64,000 bases of DNA from Acanthaster planci (lineage: Eukaryota > Echinodermata > Asteroidea > Valvatida > Acanthasteridae), in contig NW_019091366.1 of assembly GCF_001949145.1 (NCBI RefSeq), positions 251,496-315,495 of the forward strand. Reading direction: 5' to 3'. The notes below the pieces were generated by a model that had not been told where the DNA came from, searched no databases, and saw nothing but the letters and a program-made list of their open reading frames with translations. The position numbers and the translations under genes were made by a program. This document shows, piece after piece, positions 39,701-49,421 of this stretch. Numbering within the stretch: position 1 is the stretch's first letter; each line of letters starts with the position of its first letter.

Positions 39701-40286
39701 CATTTGTATATACAGTATATGTACATGTACCGGGGTACCAGCTAAGAATCCTCAGTTCAGTTCGACTTTGGCTCAGTTCTTTTTCACTTAAACATTTAAA
39801 AGGGACCAAAATTAATTGATGGTGGAGTTGTGTATGGATGTGATTAAACGGTAAAGGTACCATACCCGGTACATGTACCTTCCGCTTTGCCTAGCTTACA
39901 GTATTCTAGCACTTACCCTAGTAATTAAGGAGCATGGCCTATGCCCCACCGACTCAACACTTTTGTGATTTATTATTAAGAGGGCTTGTCAACTTGCACA
40001 CTTGGGGTAATTGTATTAGGATCTTACAAAAACCACCCTTTTTCAGCCATGATGCAGCAGCATGAAGAAGGCGCCTACCTCCTTTTCCCGTACCTCCTCA
40101 ACAGAAGACAAACTGGGCTTGCTAGAATTTAAAAGGTACCAGACCCTCGGTTATTTCCTTTCGCTTTTTCTGTGGAGGGGGTTGAAAGTGAAACTGACAG
40201 TCAACTGCTAAGGAGTCTTAAGGATTATGCAAGGCGGCTGGAGTCCTACAGGTAGCACAAAAACCGGAAATACATGTATGTACATG
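36705..40286. other. No gene seen
   Basis: The largest open frame is 37815-38327 on the plus strand (170 codons), which has no domain I recognise and no intron signals that make it convincing. C-run/A-run junctions occur near 39153, and a C/G-rich purine-pyrimidine stretch is at about 39545-39575. Confidence 0.45.
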
Positions 40287-40288
40287 TA

Positions 40289-40463
40289 CAGTCAAACCTC
40301 GTTTATAAGAGGTCCTTCAGACTTGGCACATGACCTTGTTACAACAGGAACCTTGTATTATCAGGAATGAAAACAATGAAAAAGAAAGGATTGGGACCCA
40401 AAAATTTCCTTGTTATGAGGAGAATCTTGTATTAACAGTGCTCCTAGTAACGAGGTTTGACCG
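40289..40463. mobile_element. pogo/Tc1-mariner-like MITE
   Basis: The left end is CAGTCAAACCTCGTTTATAAG and the right end, read inward, is CGGTCAAACCTCGTTACTAG. Both ends abut TA (40287-40288 and 40464-40465), the target duplication of this superfamily, and CAGTCAAACCTCG is a familiar pogo/Tigger-type terminus. The interior repeats CTTGT(A/T)AT and GTTA motifs in both orientations, making it foldback-like. Length is 175 bases, non-coding. Confidence 0.85.
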
Positions 40464-40655
40464 TACATGTACTCTTTTAAGACTGACTTGATGTACTGTA
40501 CAGTTTACTGGAACTGAGGCCAAATTTGAAAGCTGCTCTCTCCACCCTCTTTCAAACCAAATGTCTGTGTAGTCCCTATGGTGAATGTACTTGTTACATG
40601 TAGGCATCGTGGAACATGTTTTACATAGTGTATGTATATTACGTGTCTTCCATTG

Positions 40656-40704
40656 ACCCTAATACTCTTAATCCTCCAAGTTTCACATTTTCCAAACACT
40701 GTGT
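40656..40704. repeat. Solo end related to the AATCCTCC element
   Basis: CCCTAATACTCTTAATCCTCC followed by AAGTTTCACATTTTCC resembles the right terminus of the 12630-13118 element. It directly abuts the 50-base tandem array. Confidence 0.4.
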
Positions 40705-41000
40705 ATGTTCATGAGTTAAACATTTCACAATACAACGGTCACAAATGTACATGTATGTTCATGAGTTAAACATTTCACAATACAACGGTCACAAATGTAC
40801 ATGTATGTTCATGAGTTAAACATTTCACAATACAACGGTCACAAATGTACATGTATGTTCATGAGTTAAACATTTCACAATACAACGGTCACAAATGTAC
40901 ATGTATGTTCATGAGTTAAACATTTCACAATACAACGGTCACAAATGTACATGTATGTTCATGAGTTAAACATTTCACAATACAACGGTCACAAATGTAT
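40705..41000. repeat. 50-base tandem array, about 5.9 near-identical units
   Basis: Units start with ATGTTCATGAGTTAAACATT at 40705, 40755, 40805, 40855, 40905 and 40955, and each ends with ACAAATGTACATGT. I see no base differences among complete units. The last is cut short and passes into unrelated sequence. Each unit contains one TACATGTA. Confidence 0.97.
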
Positions 41001-41786
41001 GTTAATGTGGAATATACAAAAGGTGATCCCTACTTTCAAGTCTGATAAATTCTGCCAAAAAAATATTTTTTTCGCAGCATTGAAACCATTTTACATTTAG
41101 AAGAAGAACGAGCCTTTTGCATTATTTCACACCATTTTGTTTCTGCTGCCTGTCAGTCATCTTCAATGAATATATAATCAGATTTTTTCCAATGTTCACG
41201 CCCTGCATGAATTCAAAGAGAAAGATTCCCCCCAAAAAGGGAGAAATATGCATAAACACAGAATTTGTTATCTTCACTTCAGCCTTGAATAATGCATTCT
41301 AAAATGGAGAAGACCAGATTCTAGACAGCTTGCAACTGTATCTTTCCCCGTATCTGGCCATATCAGGTTTACTCAGATTTGTGGACATCTAGGGATTTGA
41401 CGGCCGCATTTCAAAGGTTTACCGGTATGATTATGGGAGAGAATACCACAAATACAATATACAGTGTACATGTATATCATCATAGTCTCTAATCCTGCCT
41501 CAACACTCCTACTTGCTTGCTGCATTTCCCCCACTACTCGCTTGGTTCCACGTGTCTCTTTTTGTCTTGATTTGCTATTCTTTCTCCAGTATTCGGCTAT
41601 CTACCGGTACATGTACCTGCTATGAAATGGTATATTCTATTCCAAATAAATGTGTATCATTTGTTTACCCTTGCAGCTTGAATTGTCCCCGATTGACTGG
41701 TACATGTACATGTGCAGTGCGCTCTTATTTGTTTGGGGCCCAGGGAGAAATGTTTTTTGATACGTGTAACTGATGGGTTTACCCTA
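41001..41786. other. No gene seen
   Basis: AT-rich sequence with a few TACATGTA and ACCGGT motifs. Open frames at 41117-41302 and 41513-41773 are not recognisable. Confidence 0.5.
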
Positions 41787-42340
41787 CAGGCCTCAAGATA
41801 GTACTAGCCAAGCGTATAAATTCTGCCGAAAAATGCTCCAGGCTACTTTAACTTGGTTCCTTGGCTGCCCGGTGGGCTCAAGGAAAATTCAGTATTATAC
41901 CTACCTGTTAAAACATAGATCAAAATACGCATGTATAATGATTTCCATGATAATAAATACACAATCGCAAAATTGTTGAAATGTGATACTCGCATGATAA
42001 GGGCAATAAGCGACCGCGAACGCCACAAACAGAGTAGACTGGTGGGTTATAGTATATGTACATGTAACATAGCACACGGCACAGCGCAGTACTGCACGTG
42101 CACACTATTCTCGTTCACATCGTTTATCAATTTTTCTGACCTTACCTGGCCACACCTAGCTCGAAAGCGTTTGATATGAGGTCCACACAAAGTCACTTGC
42201 AAACAGTGCCCTCTTTTGATAACAAATTTTGGGGTTTCTTATATTTTATATACGGGCTAGTAACACTCTAAATGGGCTAGTAAATTATCCAGTTAACTAG
42301 CCCACTGGGCTAGCCAGAAAAAGGTTTAGGGCGAGGCCTG
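41787..42340. mobile_element. DNA-transposon-like family B, copy 1 (internally deleted)
   Basis: The ends are CAGGCCTCAAGATAG and, read inward from the right, CAGGCCTCGCCCTAAACC. The copy aligns along its length with 46456-47266. Shared blocks include AAATTCT(G/A), CGAAAAATGC, CAGTATTATA, TACCTGTTAAA, TTGTTCACATCGTTTAT-like sequence, GCCCTCTTTTGATA, and GGGCTAGTAA repeats near the right end. Relative to copy 2 it lacks about 244 bases between two ACAAATTT repeats. No clean target duplication is visible, so the superfamily is uncertain (hAT is possible from the CAGG ends). Confidence 0.7.
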
Positions 42341-42495
42341 CCCTGGGAAAATCGTTCGATCATTTTACAGACTATCCACAGACTATGTTGCCTTTGCGGT
42401 TAGACTTTGTTCGTCACATAATTGCGAGAGGCAGAAAGGAAAGAAGGAACAGATTCAGAAATGAAGGAATGATAACAAAGAACTGCAGTCCATAT

Positions 42496-43291
42496 ACACC
42501 GCGTTTACACTTGATCCTGCAAAGGAGGATCAGATCCGGCGAGAGCAATCAAGTGAGGGGGGGATCAGATCCGTGCAACGTTTACACTGGATCCTGATCC
42601 CGTGTGGCATCGATGAAGCGCTGCACCTTCGGGCAAGGGTTATGTGAACAATTAGCTGATTATGCGCACTGGAGCAAAACGGCAGCCATTACCTGCGAAA
42701 CACAAACGTGCATACTTGTGTACTTATCCACTGTATGTACGTCTCGTCTTATCTCATGCAGTTTCAGATGAAACAATGAAAAATGGGGAAATGGAAGGTT
42801 TTAGAAGAGCAATATGCAGCGGTAACGAAAGTCAGAGAGGCGACGGGGAAAGAGAAAAGGAATAGGCAAGTACCAGTTCACTACCAACTCATAGTACAAA
42901 AGCACACAGGCTTAAATTGGGAACCAACGTAATGCTGGTTATATGTACATGTATGTGGCGTCCGCGCCAACAGCATATATGTATGTATATTACATGTACA
43001 ATGTCATGTACGTATGCATGACGTGTAGATCTTCACGACGACACACACTTAATTTTCGTGCGCTTCAAGACTTGCACCGGATGTTATGTCTAATTTCGGG
43101 ATCTGATCCGGATCTGATCTGGCGATGCGTTTACACTTGCAAATTCAGATCCCACATGAGGAATCTGATCCGAATCGGATCCTTCCCACGAGGAGGATCA
43201 GATCCTGCGATCAGGGTCTGATTCTGCATTGCGTTTACACACATTTTGATAGGGATCTGATCCCTGACCCGATAAAGTGTAAACACAGTGT
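42496..43291. mobile_element. TIR element rich in GGATCAGATCC palindromes
   Basis: The left end is ACACCGCGTTTACACTTGATCC. The right end, read inward, is ACACTGTGTTTACACTTTATC. Multiple GATC(A/T)GATCC motifs lie near both ends (for example 42528, 42565, 43101, 43165, 43195 and 43254), interspersed with GCGTTTACAC. The central 500 bases contain a basic, charged 67-codon open frame (42662-42865) that I do not recognise. The target duplication is not certain. A Harbinger-type MITE is the first guess. Confidence 0.6.
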
Positions 43292-44514
43292 TTAATCCAA
43301 GGCCTACGGGGTTCGAGAGATTTAACCCGCCCCTAAGCCCCCCCACTTCCCCTCCCCTCCCCTTTTTCTTTGGTGGATGCTGAACACTAAAGGGCTGCTA
43401 TGCACACATGGTTGCCACATTTGTTTACTCACACATTTCTTGCGCAACTTGAAGAACAGGACCCAGCAACTGTCAGCTCTACCCAACAGCAATGGCCCCT
43501 GATAATTATATTCTCTGAACGAAAAATAAACAAAGACGAACAACAAACTTAAGACACATTTCCTCTCCAGATGCTTACGACATTATCATCCCTAACTGAC
43601 AAGGTGGTAAATCATTTCCTCTGTCGACCTTTGTTTACAGCCCTTTACAAGCCTTTGTTTACAACCCTTTACAAGATAACCCCTTCTGAGAGATCGTGTA
43701 TTTGGCATTATTACTAAGTTCTGTGATTTAACAGAATATACACGAGGTGTCACAGAAGACTTACTGTTACTCCCGTACATTCTACGCAAACAAATCCTTC
43801 ACCAAAAACCTGGGTTAAACGCCTGCTCTCGCTTAGTGTGTACATGTACATTCCATCACTCCTCCCTGTCATGACAAGCATGCCACTTTGAGATTGATGA
43901 GCCACAGAAGCCGAGCCCTGATACCGAGCAAGCCCCTTCCTGGAAAAACTGAGAAACACTCAAAACAGCAGGCCCACTCTGACAACATCAAGGCACGATT
44001 CATCGGAAAAACCATTCGTACACCCTCCACACCCGAGAAGAGTTGCACGCACCGTGCCCCTGACCCCCAGATTTTCTGTATAGCATTGGAGTTGTAGCTG
44101 GCCCAGGAAATGTGACGTTGAAACCATCACAAACTGTTGCATCAGTGCAAACCATGTGCAGTCCATGTACTCTTGCACCAGGGGTCAGCACCTCCATTTG
44201 ATGTGGGGGGTTGTTTGGTCTTCTGACACCGACCAGTCCAGTTGCCGGAATAACTTGCAATTTCTCTGGGTTAAAGGTTAACTTCACTGCTCCCTCCAAG
44301 TGTTGGCAGAATGGCCAAAAGGGCAATGAAATGCCACCTCAGTCTGTTTTACGATGTGCAGTGAACAAGATGTATATGTACTGTACATGTAACAGTTGCA
44401 GGCGATTTCCACTTTGAACACAACCTTGAGCAAAATAACAAACCAGCGTCCAAAACCAAATCTCGTTTTTGTGTCTCGGTTTCTTTTCTTCTAATATTGG
44501 GTGTATTGCCCTGC
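43292..44514. other. No gene seen
   Basis: A C-rich stretch (43325-43370) and a short direct repeat of TTTGTTTACA(G/A)CCCTTTACAA at 43628-43673 are visible. The overlapping frames at 43888-44326 are unrecognised. Confidence 0.45.
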
Positions 44515-44665
44515 ACCAACAAGTAGGCCTAGGTATGAAGTGTGAAAAAGAACCACAAACTTATTTTGGTGGGACTTGAACCAAGGACCTCCTGCTCACC
44601 AATGAGGTCTTACCACTCACTTCTCAGCCTGCTAGGTCTGCTAGCCAGTGCAAGTCAAACATCGG
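44515..44665 (-). mobile_element. tRNA-derived SINE copy 2
   Basis: On the minus strand there is an A-box-like GAGTGGTAAGACC and a B box GGTTCAAGTCCC (44582-44571), preceded by GGTGAGCAGGAGGTCC and followed by AAAATAAGTTTGTGG. This parallels copy 1 at 13240-13350 across the B box and into the body. The ends are approximate. Confidence 0.68.
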
Positions 44666-45099
44666 TGCAGGGCAAAGTATCCGATACAAAATTTACATCT
44701 CCCTAACGCAAAAATTAGATCCACTAATAATGTCAATTTGCTCTTTTATGAAGGTGCCTAAAAGTATCCTTCAGAAAGTGACACTTAAAAAAAAATTGTC
44801 TTTGCAGATCGTGTTTCTAACTACCATCAATTATGATTGCATCCACGGGAAAGTTTTGCTTTGGCTTTTTTATTTTAGGTTTGAAGGGGACTCAAGAATA
44901 TCCCGGGCACTTTACCAGTTGGGGGAGGAGCCAAAGTAAGCTGACGTTGTCGCAAGAGAAACAGCATGAAAAACAAAAACAAACAAACATGCAAAAACAA
45001 GTTGTATTATTTGTGTGTAAAAAAGTGTTTGCACACCCGTGAACTTGCACAAAGAAATATAAACATGGCACATGCATACACACAAGTGTGTATTTACCT

Positions 45100-45234
45100 G
45101 CAACTGGGGACCCCCTATTGTTCCTCTTATGTTTGTACTTTCTTAGAAGACCACCCATATGTTTTGTACACAGTCGGGGACCCTCTGTCAATCGGGGACC
45201 TTATTGTCCTCTGTTGTTCAGGGTCCCCAATTGC
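45100..45234. repeat. Inverted repeat with GGGGACC motifs
   Basis: GCAACTGGGGACCC (45100-45113) is mirrored by GGGTCCCCAATTGC (45221-45234), 13 of 14 bases complementary. Two additional (A/G)TCGGGGACC copies lie between, in the left-arm orientation. Confidence 0.7.
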
Positions 45235-45535
45235 ATGCAGAAACAAACTCAAACACCCCCTAACAACAAAGCACACAATGCCTGCAGAAGGGCCCGAGTT
45301 GTTATCAAGACATTTACATGTTAATTGCATAGCAGCACCAGGTCTCATCCCTACAATAATACACTTTGCATTTTGGACTTCTGTCAGAGCAAAATTTGGG
45401 ATGCATTAAACATGGGTCTACCAACATACTCGACCATCAAGCCTGTCCCGATGGAGGGTCTAAAATGCAGCAGGCCTGGGCCAAACAAAACGGAAAAAGG
45501 ACTGTCATCTGCATGCTGGGATCCTCCAGGATTGA

Positions 45536-45640
45536 AAGCTTCATTTATTGGGATTCGAACTCATATCCTTTCAAATCTAATTCACATAAGTTCATGTCCC
45601 AGTGGTTACTCAATACTGACCGTACCGGAGTGTATCGATT
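45536..45640 (-). mobile_element. tRNA-derived SINE-like fragment 3
   Basis: On the minus strand there is an A-box-like TGAGTAACCACTGGG, about 55 bases before a B box, GAGTTCGAATCCC (45562-45550). The spacing is wider than in a tRNA, and no acceptor pairing is evident. It is probably a degenerate tRNA-SINE of a different family. Confidence 0.45.
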
Positions 45641-46455
45641 TTTTTTTATTTTCCCAGGGACGTCCAGATAAAGAATCTTCAGCTTACCTCTTCCCTGGAG
45701 TGATTCCTGTTGTGCTGCCCTGAGACGGAAAGGTAATCATCGACCATCTAAGTCGGTGGTCGCCTGTCAGTCCTGCATGTCCCAAGCTCTGGCCAAACAA
45801 CAAACAGTAATATCCAGTGAGTGATGACAGCCTGACAGGATTGTCACAGAGCAGGTTAGCAGGCCAGCGCCCGACAGCAAGTAGCCATGTATTAGCCATT
45901 GGTGGCTACATGTAGTGTACAATGTACATGGCAACAGTAATCATGGTGCATTTACAAGAGCCTACCAGCAGAGGACACCAAGAGATACTACACCTGTAAC
46001 TTTTACAGTCCAGTACGGTCCTTGTCCATATTAGTCTGTTCACCAATCAAGCTGGAAGTCAACAGGCCAACTTGGGACAGGACAAGTACAGACGCATGAC
46101 TCTAATTCAGCACAGTAGCCTTTTTCCACATTAACAACATCACGTTTACCACCAGTTAGGTACATTTGAGGTCTGTGAATAGCAAAGATGAGATTGTATG
46201 CAGCAGTGATATGTGACCCCCTCAACATTGGGCCTTCATTTTGGACAAAATCTGAACACTCAAGCAAGCTGGGAACTTAGCTTTATAATGTTGGACTTTA
46301 CAAGGTGTTTATTCTGGGTGAATGGCTAGTACGAAAGTTCCTGACAAATAGAGGATATTTGGGGAATTTCAGAAACTTGAGTGGTCATCTGCAGAAATAC
46401 TGAAAGAGAAAGAGAATATCAGAGTATATGTACATGTACTTCCTACTTTATGCAA

Positions 46456-47266
46456 CAGGCCTCAAAAGACGACTAGCCCGGCGTACAAATTCTAGCGAAA
46501 AATGCCCCAGGCTACCTAAACTTGTTCCTTAGTTGCCTGGTGGGCTAGCGGAAAAATCAGTATTATATCTACATGTACTACCTGTTAAACTTCAGAGCAA
46601 GATACCGGTAAATAATGCTTCCGGTGATTATAACTCTACGATCACAAAACCTGAGTCATAGTGGATGTGTTTTTATTTGTGTTTTTGAAAGGTGATATTT
46701 GTGCGATGGGGCGATAAGAGACTAGGAATAGCGAATAGTACATTAGGTTGTAGTGTATAACACTATTCTTGTTCACATCGTTTATTAGTTTTCTCTAGTC
46801 TTGACTGGCCCCAGCTAGCTGTACTGGGCACTGCAGGAATCCTTGAAAGCATTTGATACAAAGTCTACACAAAGCTGCAGCAAACAGCACCCTCTTTGAT
46901 AGGACAAATTTTTTTCTCGTTCACCGCGCATGTTCAGAGGTCCAAAAGCAAGCAAAATGTGGAGATTTTTGCCAAACGTAAGCAGCCCAAATGAAGAGAA
47001 AGACTGAGCAAACAGATGATTTTAATCCTGTCTCTGTGCCCAGTGACTCAAGTGACTTTTAACTAACAGACATGCCTCTTTATTTATTTGTATATACCAT
47101 CAGCCTTTATTTTCCACAATGTCAAATTCTTCTATGGAAAGCTAATAACAAATTTGGAGGTTTTCTTTTTTTTATATACAGGCTAGTTAAACTCTAAATA
47201 GGCTGGTAAAATATCCAATTAACTAGCCAAGTCAGTTAGCCAGGAAAATGGTACGCGCAAGGCTTG
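46456..47266. mobile_element. DNA-transposon-like family B, copy 2 (longer copy)
   Basis: It begins CAGGCCTCAAAAGACG and ends with a decayed GCGCAAGGCTTG, matching the termini of copy 1. It retains a central segment (about 46905-47148) missing from copy 1. That segment reads IFAKRKQPK and, one frame over, KRKTEQTDDFNPVSVPSDS. This lysine-rich, then acidic/Ser-rich start is reminiscent of transposase N-termini, but the match is from memory and weak. Nothing else of a transposase remains. Confidence 0.68.
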
Positions 47267-48053
47267 CACAAGAGAGGAAACTTTTCCTGAGGGTAGTGTA
47301 ACCACTGCACTTCAGCATCCAGTTTACTGGCTTCCACACTGGTCCTTTTCTGTACATGTACACGTATTAGTTGCCATTTCCGTGGAGTCAGGACTGATAT
47401 TACAAGTTTCACTCATTAACCTCAGCAAAAAAGCACCACATAGCATTTAATGTCCACATTATGTAAAACCAACTTCCTTATTTAATTGGTTTCATTTTCT
47501 GAAGGTTGCTAGTACCAGTGCTTGACTCAGGAAACCACAAATGAGGCCTTTTTGCCCCATCCCAACAACACCTTTTTTAATTATTTAATAAACATACATG
47601 TACATGTTCAAATGTACCTGTACATGTACATGTTGGCCTACTCCTTCGGAAAGCTGGATTTCTTAAGAAGGGAGTTAAAAATATTCTCTTTTAAAGACTA
47701 TCCACCTCGAGCATCAGTTGAAAAGAGCTGCATTGGTCGGGAGTTTTCATTTTGTTGGCAATGATGCGGTAGTGGCACATGTATTTCCTAGTCCTTTGTG
47801 AACCAGTCAAGTTCAGTTCTGACCATTGGAGTCTCCATTACCAAGAAACTAGCCCCCTCTCTTGGTCCAACTCGGGGCCCATTATGCTGCATTAATCCAA
47901 AATTGCCCAGCTGCCCTGGTATCCCACCCACTCCTTTTGAAGGGCAACATTACCTTACAAATAACTTCTAAGCTCAAATTACAACCCAAGAACTCTTCAA
48001 AATGAGAGAAAACATGGAACTCTTGAAGAGCACCTCTAAGGAAAACAGGTTTC
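47267..48053. other. No gene seen
   Basis: An ACATGT cluster is at 47590-47640. Otherwise this is mixed sequence with no coding similarity. Confidence 0.5.
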
Positions 48054-48289
48054 CTCTGATTTTATCTGTTCAAATAAATGTGGAAGCATTCAAATTGAAT
48101 CCAGTGTCATTTGTAAACCCTTATGCATGCCAAACAATGGCTACATGCATTGTCTGGCATGCACAAGGGTCTATCCACTACGAACGCAGGGTGAGGAGGC
48201 ACGAGCAGAAAAAAAGCCCTTTTTAGCTTGTTATAGTTGAGCGTTCGAATTGGATGTTTCCATATTTATTTGAACAGATAAAATCAGAG
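48054..48289. repeat. Nested inverted repeats (cruciform-like), possibly a MITE
   Basis: The outer arms CTCTGATTTTATCTGTTC then AAATAAAT (from 48054) are matched exactly by the right arm ending at 48289, and similarity extends to about 45 bases with a few mismatches. Inside lies a second inverted repeat: CCCTTATGCATGCC then AAACAATG (48118-48139) against CATTGTCTGGCATGC then ACAAGGG (48148-48169), 20 of 22 complementary. No target duplication is evident. Confidence 0.85.
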
Positions 48290-49228
48290 AAGTATTGCAA
48301 ATGGAGTGGATGTTTAAGCATGTATATGCTAAAAACCTCCTCTTTTGTACACATTCAGGATAAAATCTGTCCTACGTGTAATTTACATATACCGTACCAA
48401 TACAGAACAAAATGTGACCTGCATGACAAAAACGATGCAATCATCACGTTGTACCCCCGGTACATAAATCAAACTGGCAAACATTCAGATAGCAATGTCA
48501 TGATACGTTATCGACATGCTCTGCTTATCACACCGCTTCTGCTATACCTTTTTTGGGGGGGGGGCTGCTTTCAATATTGCCCGCAATTTAAATCGAGATG
48601 TGACTTATTGCCTGCGTGCATATTTATGGCATCAGGAGGATAACTTACCATTCATGGAATCATCAAATCCTAGAGTGCTATTTAGGACAGGATGAAATTT
48701 GTAACGGCAAGCCCTCCAAACACCTTGTGCATCGATCAACAAAATACATACCGGTATACACAGTGTAGCACTACATGTACATTGTATGTAGAGAAATGCA
48801 ATGTAAATTGCAACGTATTGTATTTCTTATACCGTACCAGCGCTGCATTAATCATTTACAAGAGCAGAATGCAATTGAAAGGGAACCTCGGAATGGAATA
48901 TTCTTTTCATACTTTTCCCTCTTCCCGGGGAATTTATTTTCATTATGTTTAATTACTGTCACATTTCTTCCCATCACTCTTTTTGCGTTCGGTCTGGTAA
49001 TTTGATCCTGATTTAGATCAGAAATGTCCAGCAAAGCTGATGTACCGGTACATGTAAATAGCCCGTTTCTAAAGCTACAAAGAGCCTTCAAATATACATA
49101 CAACTTTAATTAACATTCCTTTGGTTTTACAGCACAAATGTGCACAAATGCCCACAGTCACTGGTGAGCATGTATTTTCTATATGGAACTCAAACATGCA
49201 CAGGTTCAGTGTGTAAACAGTTGATTGC

Positions 49229-49421
49229 NNNNNNNNNNNNNNNNNNNNNNNNNNNNNNNNNNNNNNNNNNNNNNNNNNNNNNNNNNNNNNNNNNNNNNNN
49301 NNNNNNNNNNNNNNNNNNNNNNNNNNNNNNNNNNNNNNNNNNNNNNNNNNNNNNNNNNNNNNNNNNNNNNNNNNNNNNNNNNNNNNNNNNNNNNNNNNNN
49401 NNNNNNNNNNNNNNNNNNNNN
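49229..49421. other. Assembly gap
   Basis: A 193-base run of N. ACATGT repeats follow on its right side (49444-49495). Open frames through it are artefacts. Confidence 0.99.

Noticed and set aside
40705..41000. CRISPR-like array
   Set aside because: Units are contiguous 50-base tandem copies with no unique spacers, in a eukaryotic genome.
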